A DNA stretch of 64,000 nucleotides from JAFDWI01 sp964544305 (lineage in GTDB: Bacteria > Actinomycetota > Acidimicrobiia > Acidimicrobiales > Iamiaceae), in NCBI GenBank assembly GCA_964544305.1, contig CAZJAZ010000007.1, positions 1 through 64,000 on the forward strand. The letters run 5' to 3'. Below, piece after piece: positions 53,108 to 62,036 of the stretch. A program made the position numbers and the translations under genes. The notes below the pieces were generated by a model, which made no database searches, was not told the DNA's origin, and was given only the letters and a program-made list of their open reading frames with translations. The number at the start of each line of letters is the position of its first letter. The first letter of the stretch is position 1.

Positions 53108-54448
53108 GTGCCAGCGACCATTGTCGTCGGCACCCAATGGGGTGACGAAGGTAAAGGCAAGATCACCGACCTCGTTGCCAAGGAGATGGAAATGGTTGTC
53201 CGCTATCAAGGCGGACACAACGCTGGCCACACCCTCGTGGTGGACGGCGAAACCTTTGCCCTCCAATTGGTGCCCAGCGGAGTGCTCTATGACCACATCA
53301 CCCCGGTGCTCGCCAACGGGGTTGTCATTGACCCACGCGTGCTCATAGCAGAGATGGACGCGCTCGAAGCACGCAATGTCAGTTGCGGCCGTCTTGCCGT
53401 CTCCGGCAACGCTCACTTGATCTTGCCCTACCACCAGGAAATCGACCGGCTCACCGAGCGCCGCCTGGGTAAAGCCAAACTCGGAACAACCCGGCGAGGT
53501 ATCGGACCGGCATACGCCGACAAGGCTGCACGCGTGGGCCTACGGGTCCAAGACCTTCTTGATGAAAAGATCTTTCGCGCCAAACTTGAGGTAGTGCTCA
53601 AAGAGAAGAACGCCTTGCTCGCCAAAGTGTTCAATCAACTGCCGCTCGATGCGGAAGAAATCGCAACAGAGTATCTCGACGTCTGTGCACCTCGGCTGGC
53701 GCCACATATCGCCGACACCGTTTCAGTTGTGCACGACGCGTTAGAGGCGGGCCAAAACGTTTTGTTTGAAGGGGCACAGGCAACTTTTCTTGACCTTGAC
53801 CATGGCACCTATCCCTTTGTGACGTCGTCGAACCCGGTTGCTGGTGGAGCGTGCGTTGGGGCGGGTGTCGGGCCGCGCCAGATCGACCGGGTGATCGGCA
53901 TCGCGAAGGCCTACGTCACCCGGGTCGGAACCGGGCCGTTTCCAACTGAGTTGCCAATCAGCGCGGAAGCAGTTGGAGGAATGGATCGAGCCGGTGCAAC
54001 TGAACAAGACCTCGCAATCGGCGATTACATCGTGGAAACCGGGCATGAGTATGGCACAAATAGTGGGCGCCGTCGTCGCCCAGGATGGTTTGATGCGGTG
54101 ATGTTGCGGCAAGCCGTGCGCATTAACTCGCTGTCTGAAGTGGCGATCACCAAGCTTGATCTCTTCGATACGTTTGATGAGATCAAAGTATGTGTGGCCT
54201 ACGACATCGATGGTGAGCGGGTTACGCACCTGCCGTACCACCAATCCGATCTGCACCGCGCAATTCCGATCTACGAAACGCTGCCCGGCTGGAAAACTGA
54301 CCTCTCGACGCTGACTGGTTCGGTTGACCTGCCGAGCGCCGCCCGAGACTACGTGCAGTTCCTTGAGTCACAGCTAGGCGTTCCCATTTCACTTGTTGGG
54401 ACTGGTCCGGGCCGTGAACAGTTCGTCCACCGGGGAATCGCTGCATGA
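53108..54448 (+). CDS. purA: Adenylosuccinate synthetase
   Basis: This 446-residue enzyme joins IMP and aspartate with GTP hydrolysis in the first step toward AMP. The start is the GTG at 53108, with AAGGAG seven bases upstream. Signature sequences are VVGTQWGDEGKGKITD (phosphate loop), YQGGHNAGHTLV, ALQLVPSGVL, LGTTRRGIGPAYADKAAR and EGAQATFLDLDHGTYPFVTSS. GTGPFPTE and GRRRRPGWFDAVMLR follow. Length is normal. Its last bases form ATGA with the purD start, so both are one operon. Confidence 0.97.
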   Translation: MPATIVVGTQWGDEGKGKITDLVAKEMEMVVRYQGGHNAGHTLVVDGETFALQLVPSGVLYDHITPVLANGVVIDPRVLIAEMDALEARNVSCGRLAVSGNAHLILPYHQEIDRLTERRLGKAKLGTTRRGIGPAYADKAARVGLRVQDLLDEKIFRAKLEVVLKEKNALLAKVFNQLPLDAEEIATEYLDVCAPRLAPHIADTVSVVHDALEAGQNVLFEGAQATFLDLDHGTYPFVTSSNPVAGGACVGAGVGPRQIDRVIGIAKAYVTRVGTGPFPTELPISAEAVGGMDRAGATEQDLAIGDYIVETGHEYGTNSGRRRRPGWFDAVMLRQAVRINSLSEVAITKLDLFDTFDEIKVCVAYDIDGERVTHLPYHQSDLHRAIPIYETLPGWKTDLSTLTGSVDLPSAARDYVQFLESQLGVPISLVGTGPGREQFVHRGIAA

Positions 54449-55701
54449 AGGTCTGTGTCGTGGGATCAGGCGGACGTGAGCACGCGCTTGCTGCGGTGCT
54501 GTCACGTGATGCCGAGGTCATCGTGACCCCTGGCAATCCGGCCATGACCAAGGCATGCGGCCTTGATGGGGCTGGTGCGATTCAAGTTACGGACACGCCG
54601 CCTGAAGAAATCGTCGCGGACTTGTTTGTGATTGGACCAGAAGCCCCGCTTGTGGCGGGTCTCGCGGACGAACTTCGAGCGCAAGGCAAGTTGGTGTTTG
54701 GCCCCGGTGCCGACGGCGCACAGCTTGAAGGTTCCAAAGCGTTCATGAAACAGATGCTTGTTGATGCTGGCGTACCAACCGCGGCGCACCGATCTTTTAA
54801 TTCTGTCGAACCAGCGCTTGCATACCTCCGCGAACAGCGTGCCCCTTACGTCGTCAAAACCGATGGACTTGCCGCCGGCAAAGGTGTGCTCGTCACCGAT
54901 GATCTCAAAGAAGCAGAGCGCGACGTGCGGGCAAAGCTTTCAGGAGAATCCTTTGGCGATGCAGGTCGCCGAGTCGTGATTGAAGAGGGCATGGTCGGAA
55001 CCGAGTTAACCTTGCTCGTTGTGTGCGATGGCACACGAGTGGTGCCCTTGGCTCCATCACGTGATTTCAAGAGAGTTGGTGATGGTGACGCTGGACCCAA
55101 CACCGGAGGAATGGGTGCTTACTCGCCGGTCCCCGAGGTGACCCCCGAGCTCATAGATGAAATCATGGCCACCATCGTGATTCCAACGGTGGCTGCTCTG
55201 CGGTTGCGGGGCATTGATTACCGCGGCGTGCTCTATACCGGACTCATGCTTACCGAATCCGGTCCAAAAATCATTGAGTACAACGTGCGTTTTGGTGATC
55301 CTGAGACCCAGGTTGTGCTTCCCCGCATGACGTCAAGTCTCACCGAGTTGCTCGCTGCCGCAGCAGATGGGGCAATCACGGATGACCCCACTTTCGATGA
55401 CGGTGCAGCCGTTACCGTGATCGCCGCAACCAAGGGTTATCCGTTGGCGCCGCTAACCGGTGACGAGATCAACGGAGTCGACAATGCAATCGCGGTGCAC
55501 GGCGCCGCAGTGTTCGGGGCAGGTGTTGCCACCGGTGATGACGATCGTCTTGTCACCGCAGGTGGGCGAGTTTTGAATGTGTGTGGGTTCGGTGAGGACG
55601 TGGCAACGGCACGCGCCCGTGCCTATGAAGCATTGACCCACATTTCGTGGCCTGGCGAGCATCATCGAAACGACATTGCTGCTCAGCTTCCACCAAGTTG
55701 A
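54445..55701 (+). CDS. purD: Phosphoribosylamine-glycine ligase
   Basis: This 418-residue ATP-grasp enzyme makes glycinamide ribonucleotide in de novo purine synthesis. Motifs: VVGSGGREHALAAVLSRD, NPAMTKACGLDG, FVIGPEAPLVAGLADELRAQGKLVFGP, YVVKTDGLAAGKGVLVTDD, APSRDFKRVGDGDAGPNTGGMGAYSP and EYNVRFGDPETQ (metal-binding region). It overlaps the purA stop by four bases. It ends ten bases from the convergent B-box protein gene, with no terminator hairpin visible between. Confidence 0.97.
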   Translation: MKVCVVGSGGREHALAAVLSRDAEVIVTPGNPAMTKACGLDGAGAIQVTDTPPEEIVADLFVIGPEAPLVAGLADELRAQGKLVFGPGADGAQLEGSKAFMKQMLVDAGVPTAAHRSFNSVEPALAYLREQRAPYVVKTDGLAAGKGVLVTDDLKEAERDVRAKLSGESFGDAGRRVVIEEGMVGTELTLLVVCDGTRVVPLAPSRDFKRVGDGDAGPNTGGMGAYSPVPEVTPELIDEIMATIVIPTVAALRLRGIDYRGVLYTGLMLTESGPKIIEYNVRFGDPETQVVLPRMTSSLTELLAAAADGAITDDPTFDDGAAVTVIAATKGYPLAPLTGDEINGVDNAIAVHGAAVFGAGVATGDDDRLVTAGGRVLNVCGFGEDVATARARAYEALTHISWPGEHHRNDIAAQLPPS

Positions 55702-55710
55702 GCGATGCAA

Positions 55711-56274
55711 TTAGAACTGCGAGCCGGATCCGCCTTCTTGTTCGGGCCATGCCGCGATTCCTTTGCTTGGAGCATCGCTTGTCGCTACGCCGGGCGTGTC
55801 GGGTAGCGACGAGGCCCAATCGGCAAGAAGATCATTGGCCGGTTGGTCGTCAACAAGGACCGGCGATGGTGCTCGTTCGAAAGTAATCTCGCTCGGCACC
55901 TCTGCTGGCACGTCGGCCATTTCCAGCTCGGCAACCAGTTCTGGTGGGGGTGTCCGTCGAAAGGAATCGGTCATCACCGGTGAGTTCTCAGCTTCAGCGG
56001 GTAATTCAATTTTGACGTCAAAGAATCCAAGTTCCTTCTTTGGTTCTTCTTCAACGACACCCTTCCGACCAAAAAGGCCCCTCTTCTTAGCTTTGGGATT
56101 TTGCTTGGCACCTTTGTGGCGCACACCCGCAGCGTTCAATGCGCAGGTCACGCAATAGGGCGGTTTCTTCTCCCCAAACGAGTAGATGAGACATTCGGCG
56201 CAGTAGCTGTGTTTGCATTGGCGACAAACGTCGGTTGCAACTTCAAAGGAATGCTTCACACATGTGTCAGTCAT
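55711..56274 (-). CDS. B-box-type zinc-finger protein with disordered tail
   Basis: This 187-residue protein has an N-terminal zinc module: Cys5-x2-His8, Cys17-x2-Cys20, Cys25-x2-Cys28 and Cys41-x2-Cys44 (CVKHSFEVATDVCRQC, CAECLIYSFGEK, CVTCAL). The spacing resembles a B-box, which is mainly eukaryotic but also found in bacterial proteins of unknown role. A basic linker (KQNPKAKKRGLFGRKG) and about 115 acidic, Pro-rich, probably disordered residues follow. No membrane helix. AAGGACC lies upstream of the ATG. It sits between purD and purB on the opposite strand; whether it relates to purine metabolism is unknown. Confidence 0.7.
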   Translation of the reverse strand: MTDTCVKHSFEVATDVCRQCKHSYCAECLIYSFGEKKPPYCVTCALNAAGVRHKGAKQNPKAKKRGLFGRKGVVEEEPKKELGFFDVKIELPAEAENSPVMTDSFRRTPPPELVAELEMADVPAEVPSEITFERAPSPVLVDDQPANDLLADWASSLPDTPGVATSDAPSKGIAAWPEQEGGSGSQF

Positions 56275-56421
56275 TGGGCGGTCCTTACAGTTTGCGCAAC
56301 CATCGCTGTATCTAACGTCGTCGTCAAGAATTTGTTTCTTTACGATATTAGGCCAAATTGCCTAGGGCTGCACGCGTGTCATCTATCCAGCACGTTCGAA
56401 TGGCGAGTACCGTTGCTTGAT

Positions 56422-57849
56422 GTGACTCAATCGTCAATTCCCAACGTGCTTGCCGCACGCTATGCCAGCGACGCAATGGTTGACATTTGGTCGCCGCGCA
56501 ACAAAGTCATTTTGGAACGGCAACTCTGGCTCAGTGTTCTGCGTGCGCAAAAACGTTTGGGCTTAGACGTTTCTGACGAAGTCCTAGCCGCCTACCAACA
56601 GGTGATCAATGACGTTGATCTTGACTCGATTGCGAACCGTGAGCGGGTGACACGGCACGACGTAAAAGCCCGCATCGAAGAGTTTTGTGCGTTGGCAGGA
56701 TACGAGCACATTCACAAAGGAATGACGTCTCGGGATCTCACCGAAAACGTCGAACAGCTCCAAGTATTAAGCGCTTTGCGCATTGTGCGCCAACGAAGCG
56801 TGGCGGTCTTGGCCCGTCTCGCGACGCATGCCGCAAACACGTCGGAACTAGTCATGGTTGGGCGAAGTCACAACGTTGCGGCGCAAGCCACCACGCTTGG
56901 CAAGCGTTTTGCAAATTATGGCCAAGAGTTGCTCGTCGCACTCAAGCGCTTGGACGACCTCGTCGCTAGCTACCCGCTGCGTGGCATGAAGGGTCCCGTT
57001 GGCACGCGACAAGACATGGTGGATCTCTTGGGATCTGAGGCGGCTGCTGATGCGCTCGAAGCCCAAGTCGCGACAGAACTTGGGTTTGAACAAATGCTGA
57101 CCAACGTCGGACAGGTGTATCCAAGGTCCCTTGACCTTGACGTGGTGTCCGCGCTCGTGCAACTCGGCGCCGGACCGTCGAGTCTGGCGACGACGATTCG
57201 CCTGATGGCAGGCAATGAACTCGTGACCGAAGGCTTCAAAGCAGGCCAAGTTGGCTCCTCCGCGATGCCGCACAAGATGAATACTCGATCATGTGAACGG
57301 ATCAACGGTTTCCTGGCGATTCTCGGAGGACATCTCGCCATGGTGACCGCACTTTCGGGTAACCAATGGAACGAAGGCGACGTGTCGTGTTCGGTGGTGC
57401 GACGCGTTGCCCTGCCGGACGCGTTTTTTGCCGTTGATGGTTTGCTCGAAACGACCCTCACGGTGCTTGATGAGTTTGGGGCATATCCTGCGGTGATTGA
57501 ACGTGAACTGGCTCGGTACTTGCCGTTCTTAGCGACCACAAAGGTGTTGATGGCGGCCGTACGGGCTGGGGTGGGGCGCGAGACTGCGCACGAGGCGATT
57601 AAGGAACATGCGGTTGGCGTAGCACTAGGGATGCGAGAATCTGGCCGTCAAGACAATGATCTCATGGCGCGTCTTGCTGGTGACTCGCGCCTTGGTTTGA
57701 ACGCAACGGAGTTGTCCAAAATATTGGCCGAACCGTTGTCGTTTGTCGGTTCAGCGCCAGCGCAAGTGCGTGCATTTGTTGCCCAGGTCGAGGCAATCAT
57801 TGCGAGGGATCCTGACGCGGCTCGTTACGTCCCGGGTGCGATTCTCTAG
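56422..57849 (+). CDS. purB: Adenylosuccinate lyase
   Basis: This 475-residue homotetramer splits adenylosuccinate and SAICAR to fumarate plus AMP or AICAR, so it serves two steps of purine synthesis. Key stretches are LAARYASDAMVDIWSPRNKVILERQLW, GMTSRDLTENVEQLQ, VGRSHNVAAQATTLGKR, PLRGMKGPVGTRQDM and GQVGSSAMPHKMNTRSCERI (signature with the catalytic Ser). The start is a judgement: GTG 56422 with TACCGT (56408-56413) eight bases before it gives a leaderless mRNA and normal length; a longer frame upstream does not match the family. The gene is divergent from the B-box gene. Confidence 0.92.
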   Translation: MTQSSIPNVLAARYASDAMVDIWSPRNKVILERQLWLSVLRAQKRLGLDVSDEVLAAYQQVINDVDLDSIANRERVTRHDVKARIEEFCALAGYEHIHKGMTSRDLTENVEQLQVLSALRIVRQRSVAVLARLATHAANTSELVMVGRSHNVAAQATTLGKRFANYGQELLVALKRLDDLVASYPLRGMKGPVGTRQDMVDLLGSEAAADALEAQVATELGFEQMLTNVGQVYPRSLDLDVVSALVQLGAGPSSLATTIRLMAGNELVTEGFKAGQVGSSAMPHKMNTRSCERINGFLAILGGHLAMVTALSGNQWNEGDVSCSVVRRVALPDAFFAVDGLLETTLTVLDEFGAYPAVIERELARYLPFLATTKVLMAAVRAGVGRETAHEAIKEHAVGVALGMRESGRQDNDLMARLAGDSRLGLNATELSKILAEPLSFVGSAPAQVRAFVAQVEAIIARDPDAARYVPGAIL

Positions 57850-57915
57850 TCATTTTTTGACGGTGACGCGACTGAATTCGTCCAATGCGACACGGGGTGC
57901 GAATCGAATCACCGG

Positions 57916-57927
57916 TACGATTTCGAC
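57916..57927 (+). promoter_or_regulatory. Putative leaderless -10 box of purC
   Basis: TACGAT (57916-57921) is followed by six bases and the purC ATG at 57928. The same TANNNT-N6-start layout is seen for several genes here. No Shine-Dalgarno is present, so translation probably starts on a leaderless mRNA. Confidence 0.45.
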
Positions 57928-58860
57928 ATGGCCGAACTGATTGATCTTCCGCTTGTCTACTCAGGCAAGGTGCGCGACATTTATGACGCGGGAGATGATC
58001 GGCTCTTAATGGTTACCTCGGACCGAATGTCTGCGTTCGATGTTGTCATGGCCCAGCCAATACCGAACAAGGGCCGGGTGCTCACCGCGACGTCGGCGTA
58101 CTGGTTTGCGCAACTTCGTGACGTCGTGGGATCACATTTGATCTCGACCGACGTGTCAGATCTTCCTGAGTCGGTTCGGGCAAAGGCGAATGAGATTGAT
58201 CTCGCTGGGCGTTTCATGCTGTGTCGCAAAGCCCAGATGCTTCCCGTTGAGTGCATTGTTCGGGGATATTTGGCTGGTTCCGCATATAAGGAGTATCGGT
58301 CTTCACGCACGATGCATGGCGTTGCATTGCCCGATGGCATGGTCGAGTCTCAAGCACTTGACGAGCCGGTGTTTACCCCTTCGACAAAGGCAGCGCTTGG
58401 CATTCATGATGAGAACATTTCATTTGCGCAAGCAGAGGAAATCGTTGGGTCACAAATGGCAACTCGACTTCGCGATGTGTCGCTGGAGTTGTACCGCAGG
58501 GGTAGCGCGCTGGCCGCGCAGCGTGGGGTAATTATTGCGGACACCAAATTCGAGTTTGGTTTGCTCAACGGAGAATTGGTGCTCTGTGACGAAGTGTTGA
58601 CCCCTGATTCTTCGCGATTTTGGGACGAAACGACTTGGCAGCCCGGCACAACGCCGCCGAGCTACGACAAGCAGCCGCTACGCGATTATCTCGATGGACT
58701 TGATTGGAACAAGACGCCGCCGCCTCCAACGCTTCCCGATGAAGTGGTCCAAGCAACCCAGGACCGGTACGTCCGGGCTTATGAACGAGTGACCGGCCTG
58801 GCTTTTGCCGACTGGCCTGGTGTTACCGCCCCCGCTCAGTTACCAGCCGATCAGCGTTAA
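57928..58860 (+). CDS. purC: SAICAR synthetase
   Basis: This 310-residue ATP-dependent ligase joins CAIR and aspartate. Motifs are YSGKVRDIYDAGDDRLLMVTSDRMSAFDV, PIPNKGRVLTATSAYWF, PVECIVRGYLAGSAYKEY, VFTPSTKAALGIHDENISF, DTKFEFGLLNGELVLCDEVLTPDSSRFW and YDKQPLRDYL. The length is that of the long, eukaryote/actinobacteria-like PurC type. Its end overlaps the convergent orphan membrane protein gene by 21 bases. Confidence 0.96.
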   Translation: MAELIDLPLVYSGKVRDIYDAGDDRLLMVTSDRMSAFDVVMAQPIPNKGRVLTATSAYWFAQLRDVVGSHLISTDVSDLPESVRAKANEIDLAGRFMLCRKAQMLPVECIVRGYLAGSAYKEYRSSRTMHGVALPDGMVESQALDEPVFTPSTKAALGIHDENISFAQAEEIVGSQMATRLRDVSLELYRRGSALAAQRGVIIADTKFEFGLLNGELVLCDEVLTPDSSRFWDETTWQPGTTPPSYDKQPLRDYLDGLDWNKTPPPPTLPDEVVQATQDRYVRAYERVTGLAFADWPGVTAPAQLPADQR

Positions 58861-60585
58861 TGGATCGGCTCCTGTGACGCGCTCACGCTCAGCACGAAAT
58901 GCCGCGAGAATTTGCGTGACTTCGTTGTCGTCAAGGCCGGGATGGAGTTCAGGGAGTTCATCGATAACGGTGTCAAGCTGTGCAATAAATGAACTGAGCT
59001 GTTGAGCGGATTCGACGTGTGCGAAGCGTCGAATGTCTTCCGACAGTTGGGCGTGGAGTTCTTCGTCAAGATTCTGCGCATCTCGTCGCGTATGAATAGC
59101 GATACCCCAGCTTGCCGCTGCTGGCATGGAGACGAATAGGGCCTCTTGCAAGATTCGATTCCAAGACTTGTCATGCAAAGCTCGAAGTGCAAACACCCAG
59201 CCGCCAAGCGCGCATGCCACCAGATACCACCGCAATTTTGGGAGGTCATGCCAACTTCCACCGAGAAGCAACATGAGGGGTAGCGTTGCGCCCGTCCCTG
59301 CAAAGGCGTCGTTCTTTGCACTGAGGTCTTGTTGTGCGCGTAATCCAACAGCGATATCGACGGCGAGCGTCGATCCGGCGACGAGCAGCGCACTGGTTGT
59401 ATCGCCACGCCGATCCGCAATTGGCAGCAACAGGAGATGCCGAATCGCGGCCCACTGGGCGGCAACCGCGCTCAACACGATTGGTGCAGGTGCACTCCCA
59501 AAGGATTCCCAAGCGGTGAGGGATGTCCAGATACTTGAAACCATGAGGGCAGGAACAGTTGGCTCAAGGCGGACAGTGAGTTCGGGCGTCGGCAGGCTCG
59601 CTTCAATAATCTCGCCGCGGTAACGAAGAACGAGCTTTTGCGCATTGGCCGATATGACGTGGACGACTCCGTCGTTATCTCCTAGGAGTGTGCCGTTGTC
59701 GGCGCGCGACCGAGTTTGGTCAATTGCAGCGATGTCGTCGCGTAGTTGCTGCACTTGCGGGCGTCCGAGCCAACGGATGCGATGAGTGTCGGGAATGATC
59801 GCCCGAAAATCGACAGTAGCGGCAAGGGTCGTACCACGGTCTGCATGTGCGGCGAGCGTGATTCGCGGATCAGAAGTTGCAAGGTCGAGAATCTGACCGG
59901 CACGAGACGATCCGGCCCGCTCAAGGAACGCGAGGAGTCCTTTGGGGTCGATGTGGGCGGCATTGTGGACGAGAGCGGTTTGCACGCGCGAACGAATACG
60001 CGCATCCCAAATGAGATGGTTCGTGCGTTTGCGCCAACTTTCTCTCGTGCTTTCCTGCGCCTGAGCGCGAAGTCGTCCGATGGCAAACCCACTCGCAAGA
60101 GAAAGGGCTCCCCACCCAAGTGGACCGTTTCCAACGGGAAGCCGACTTGGCCAGCGTGCGAGCGCTAGTCCAGCTAAGGCAGGTAGCGCATCGGCGACAA
60201 TCGAACGCGAGACGTTCACAGACGTGCGGCTTGAGCCGTTGGCTGTAATCGTTGTCGCGTGAGTACTCGCGTCTGCCTGCCGTTGTTCTTTTCGCTCGTC
60301 GCTTTCACTTCGACTTGTCGCCACAAGTGCGCTTCCGAGTCGAAAACCTGTTTCCATCAACGTTGGCGCCAGGTTCGCGACAACAGCCGAACGCACGGCG
60401 GTTCGATGCGCGTCAGCAACGCTGCCCCATAAATACGAGTCAGCGAAATCAAGGGCCCGATCGGCGACGCGATTCCGGCTTGGATTTCGCGCGAGCCAAG
60501 CTCGAAGACCGTCGCCAAAAAGTGAAACAACACCATAGGAACAACGTGTCGACGCTGACGCCTTCATTGTTGGGTCGGCCATCAT
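58840..60585 (-). CDS. Orphan membrane protein of unknown function
   Basis: This 581-residue protein belongs to no family I recognise. The first 130 residues are mixed, then hydrophobic blocks (ADALPALAGLALARWP, PLGWGALSLASGFAIG) suggest two or three TM helices, and more follow in the second half (APIVLSAVAAQWAAI, TTSALLVAGSTLAVD, ATLPLMLLLGG, WYLVACALGGWVFALRAL). A soluble middle part (about 240-380) is rich in beta-like VVHVISANAQKLVLRYRGEII. A charged C-terminus (QLDTVIDELPELHPGLDDNE) may be cytoplasmic. The start at ATG 60585 leaves six bases to the divergent gene at 60592. Annotation from topology only. Confidence 0.6.
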   Translation of the reverse strand: MMADPTMKASASTRCSYGVVSLFGDGLRAWLARNPSRNRVADRALDFADSYLWGSVADAHRTAVRSAVVANLAPTLMETGFRLGSALVATSRSESDERKEQRQADASTHATTITANGSSRTSVNVSRSIVADALPALAGLALARWPSRLPVGNGPLGWGALSLASGFAIGRLRAQAQESTRESWRKRTNHLIWDARIRSRVQTALVHNAAHIDPKGLLAFLERAGSSRAGQILDLATSDPRITLAAHADRGTTLAATVDFRAIIPDTHRIRWLGRPQVQQLRDDIAAIDQTRSRADNGTLLGDNDGVVHVISANAQKLVLRYRGEIIEASLPTPELTVRLEPTVPALMVSSIWTSLTAWESFGSAPAPIVLSAVAAQWAAIRHLLLLPIADRRGDTTSALLVAGSTLAVDIAVGLRAQQDLSAKNDAFAGTGATLPLMLLLGGSWHDLPKLRWYLVACALGGWVFALRALHDKSWNRILQEALFVSMPAAASWGIAIHTRRDAQNLDEELHAQLSEDIRRFAHVESAQQLSSFIAQLDTVIDELPELHPGLDDNEVTQILAAFRAERERVTGADPLTLIGW

Positions 60586-60591
60586 TGAAAG

Positions 60592-61578
60592 ATGAGCGAG
60601 CGACCGTATGGCAAGGATCCCTTGGGGCCATTGGCCGTAGATTCCACGTTCATCCACACTCGCAGAATACTGAAGCGGTGCACTTCGTCGTGCGCGCGAC
60701 GTGCTTCACTAGAACTCGTGGTCGGCCAAATTGTTTTCGTTGAGGACTCACTTGCGCGTGTGGCAGAAATCCGACGTCTTCTTGATCTTTATCGCTCAGG
60801 AGGGGCAGTACGCGACGGCGCGCACCTCGCCCCAATGACGATTGCCCCGGAGCAGTTTTGGGATCCCAGCTTTGCGCTCGAGCAGATAACGGGAGGATCA
60901 GATCCGGACGGCCCACCGCATGAGGATGCGCAAACATGGCATGCAGATGACCTGTTGTTTATGGATTGCTGGGACCGTGACGCACTTGACGATCAACATG
61001 CTCGTAGTACCTTTTTCGCACTCGATCTCCTTCGTGGTTTACGCAGCACCGCCGAAATTGGTCGACCTATTCCACGTGTCATTGTGCATTCACGGGGCAT
61101 GTCCGACGACTTACTCCGTGCCGCATTGGGGGAGTTTGTGACGACGCGACGCCAAATTCGGGTGCCGGGTGAATCACCAGTCGTGCGTTGGCGTCGTGAT
61201 CTGAGCCTGGCCTCTGGCGGCGGCGTGATTTGGGCAATGTTTGATCGGAGTGATTTTGAACGCAATCTTGACGCGGTCCTTCACGGAGATCGGACGCGTG
61301 CTCTCAAAGAACCGGATGTGGCGAGTCCACTCTGGGACCAAATTGAACCGAGCTCGTGTCTTGCTTCGTTTCATTGTGCCTTGCGCGATGAGTGTCCAGA
61401 TGTTTGGACGAACGTTGTGGCCGGCCGGCCTGACGTTCCCTTTTCACTTGACGACACGGACATTGCGCGCGTGACGCGGATTGCAAAGCGGTACCTTGCG
61501 TTCAATGAAGCATGGGGTGCGCGGGGATATCGGGCGTACTTGTCGCTCGCACGGCAACTCGCGAACCCGGGGCGTTGA
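60592..61578 (+). CDS. Orphan protein with possible receiver-like N-terminal domain
   Basis: This 328-residue soluble protein is of unknown function. Residues about 45-90 (IVFVEDSLARVAEIRRLLDLY) resemble the first strand and helix of a response-regulator receiver domain. A later stretch (DLLFMDCWDRD, FALDLLRGLRSTAEIGRPIPRVIVHSRGMSDDLL) resembles strands 3-4, with Asp in FMDCWD as possible phospho-site. No known output domain follows; the C-terminal third ends YLAFNEAWGARGYRAYLSLARQL. A GTG at 60718 is an alternative start that would give a protein of 286 residues beginning at this domain. Close divergence from the orphan membrane gene suggests a pair under one promoter region. The receiver call is tentative. 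Confidence 0.55.
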   Translation: MSERPYGKDPLGPLAVDSTFIHTRRILKRCTSSCARRASLELVVGQIVFVEDSLARVAEIRRLLDLYRSGGAVRDGAHLAPMTIAPEQFWDPSFALEQITGGSDPDGPPHEDAQTWHADDLLFMDCWDRDALDDQHARSTFFALDLLRGLRSTAEIGRPIPRVIVHSRGMSDDLLRAALGEFVTTRRQIRVPGESPVVRWRRDLSLASGGGVIWAMFDRSDFERNLDAVLHGDRTRALKEPDVASPLWDQIEPSSCLASFHCALRDECPDVWTNVVAGRPDVPFSLDDTDIARVTRIAKRYLAFNEAWGARGYRAYLSLARQLANPGR

Positions 61579-61592
61579 TGTGGCGTGTCGTG

Positions 61593-61606
61593 AAAACCAC
61601 GGTTTT
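61593..61606. terminator. Short inverted repeat after the receiver-like gene
   Basis: AAAACC-AC-GGTTTT starts 15 bases past the stop at 61578 and could form a short stem with an A/T end, a weak intrinsic terminator. The rest of the 61579-61784 gap holds a second G/C-rich palindrome-like region (GGGGTCGACC and GGTCGGCCCC, 61696-61722) and no gene that I can support. Confidence 0.35.
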
Positions 61607-61784
61607 GACGACGCTTTGTTGAAAAGAGATTGATCGGCTATCTCAAATGCGGCATGATCGTGCGATGTGGTCCTGAGGGCGCTGAGGGTTTTCGGGGTCG
61701 ACCTTGCCCGGGGTCGGCCCCGACACTGCCTGTTGCTTTGGGGTGAATCAGAGTTGTCCGTGGGCGCTGTGCAACGATGGAGTC

Positions 61785-62036
61785 ATGCAGTTTTCTGTTG
61801 AAGTACTTGTGCAGTTGCGTGAAGGAATTGCCGATCCGCAAGGATCCACAATTGAGCGTTCACTCCCGACTCTTGGATTCGCAGGTGTGAGCGGCGTGGG
61901 TGTGGGCAAGGTCATCACCTTTGCGATTGAATCGACAGACGAAAAAACGGCACGACGTGAGGTTGACGACTTGTGTGTCCGATTTCTTTCAAATCCGGTC
62001 ATTGAAGACACCGAAATCAGAGTGACCCCACAGTGA
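61785..62036 (+). CDS. purS: Phosphoribosylformylglycinamidine synthase subunit PurS
   Basis: This 83-residue small subunit bridges PurL and PurQ in the FGAM synthase complex. QFSVEVLVQLREGIADPQGSTIERSLPTLGF and RREVDDLCVRFLSNPVIEDTEI match the two-stranded/helix pattern of PurS. Start at ATG 61785 (MQFSVEV). AACGAT ends six bases before it, similar to the purC start, so it may be leaderless. Its last four bases overlap the purQ start (GTGA). No purL gene occurs in the window. Confidence 0.93.
   Translation: MQFSVEVLVQLREGIADPQGSTIERSLPTLGFAGVSGVGVGKVITFAIESTDEKTARREVDDLCVRFLSNPVIEDTEIRVTPQ

Noticed and set aside
61690..61725. G/C-rich palindrome-like region before purS considered as a riboswitch
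   Set aside because: It is short and imperfect, lacks recognised purine-riboswitch core bases, and purS appears to be leaderless, leaving no transcribed leader.
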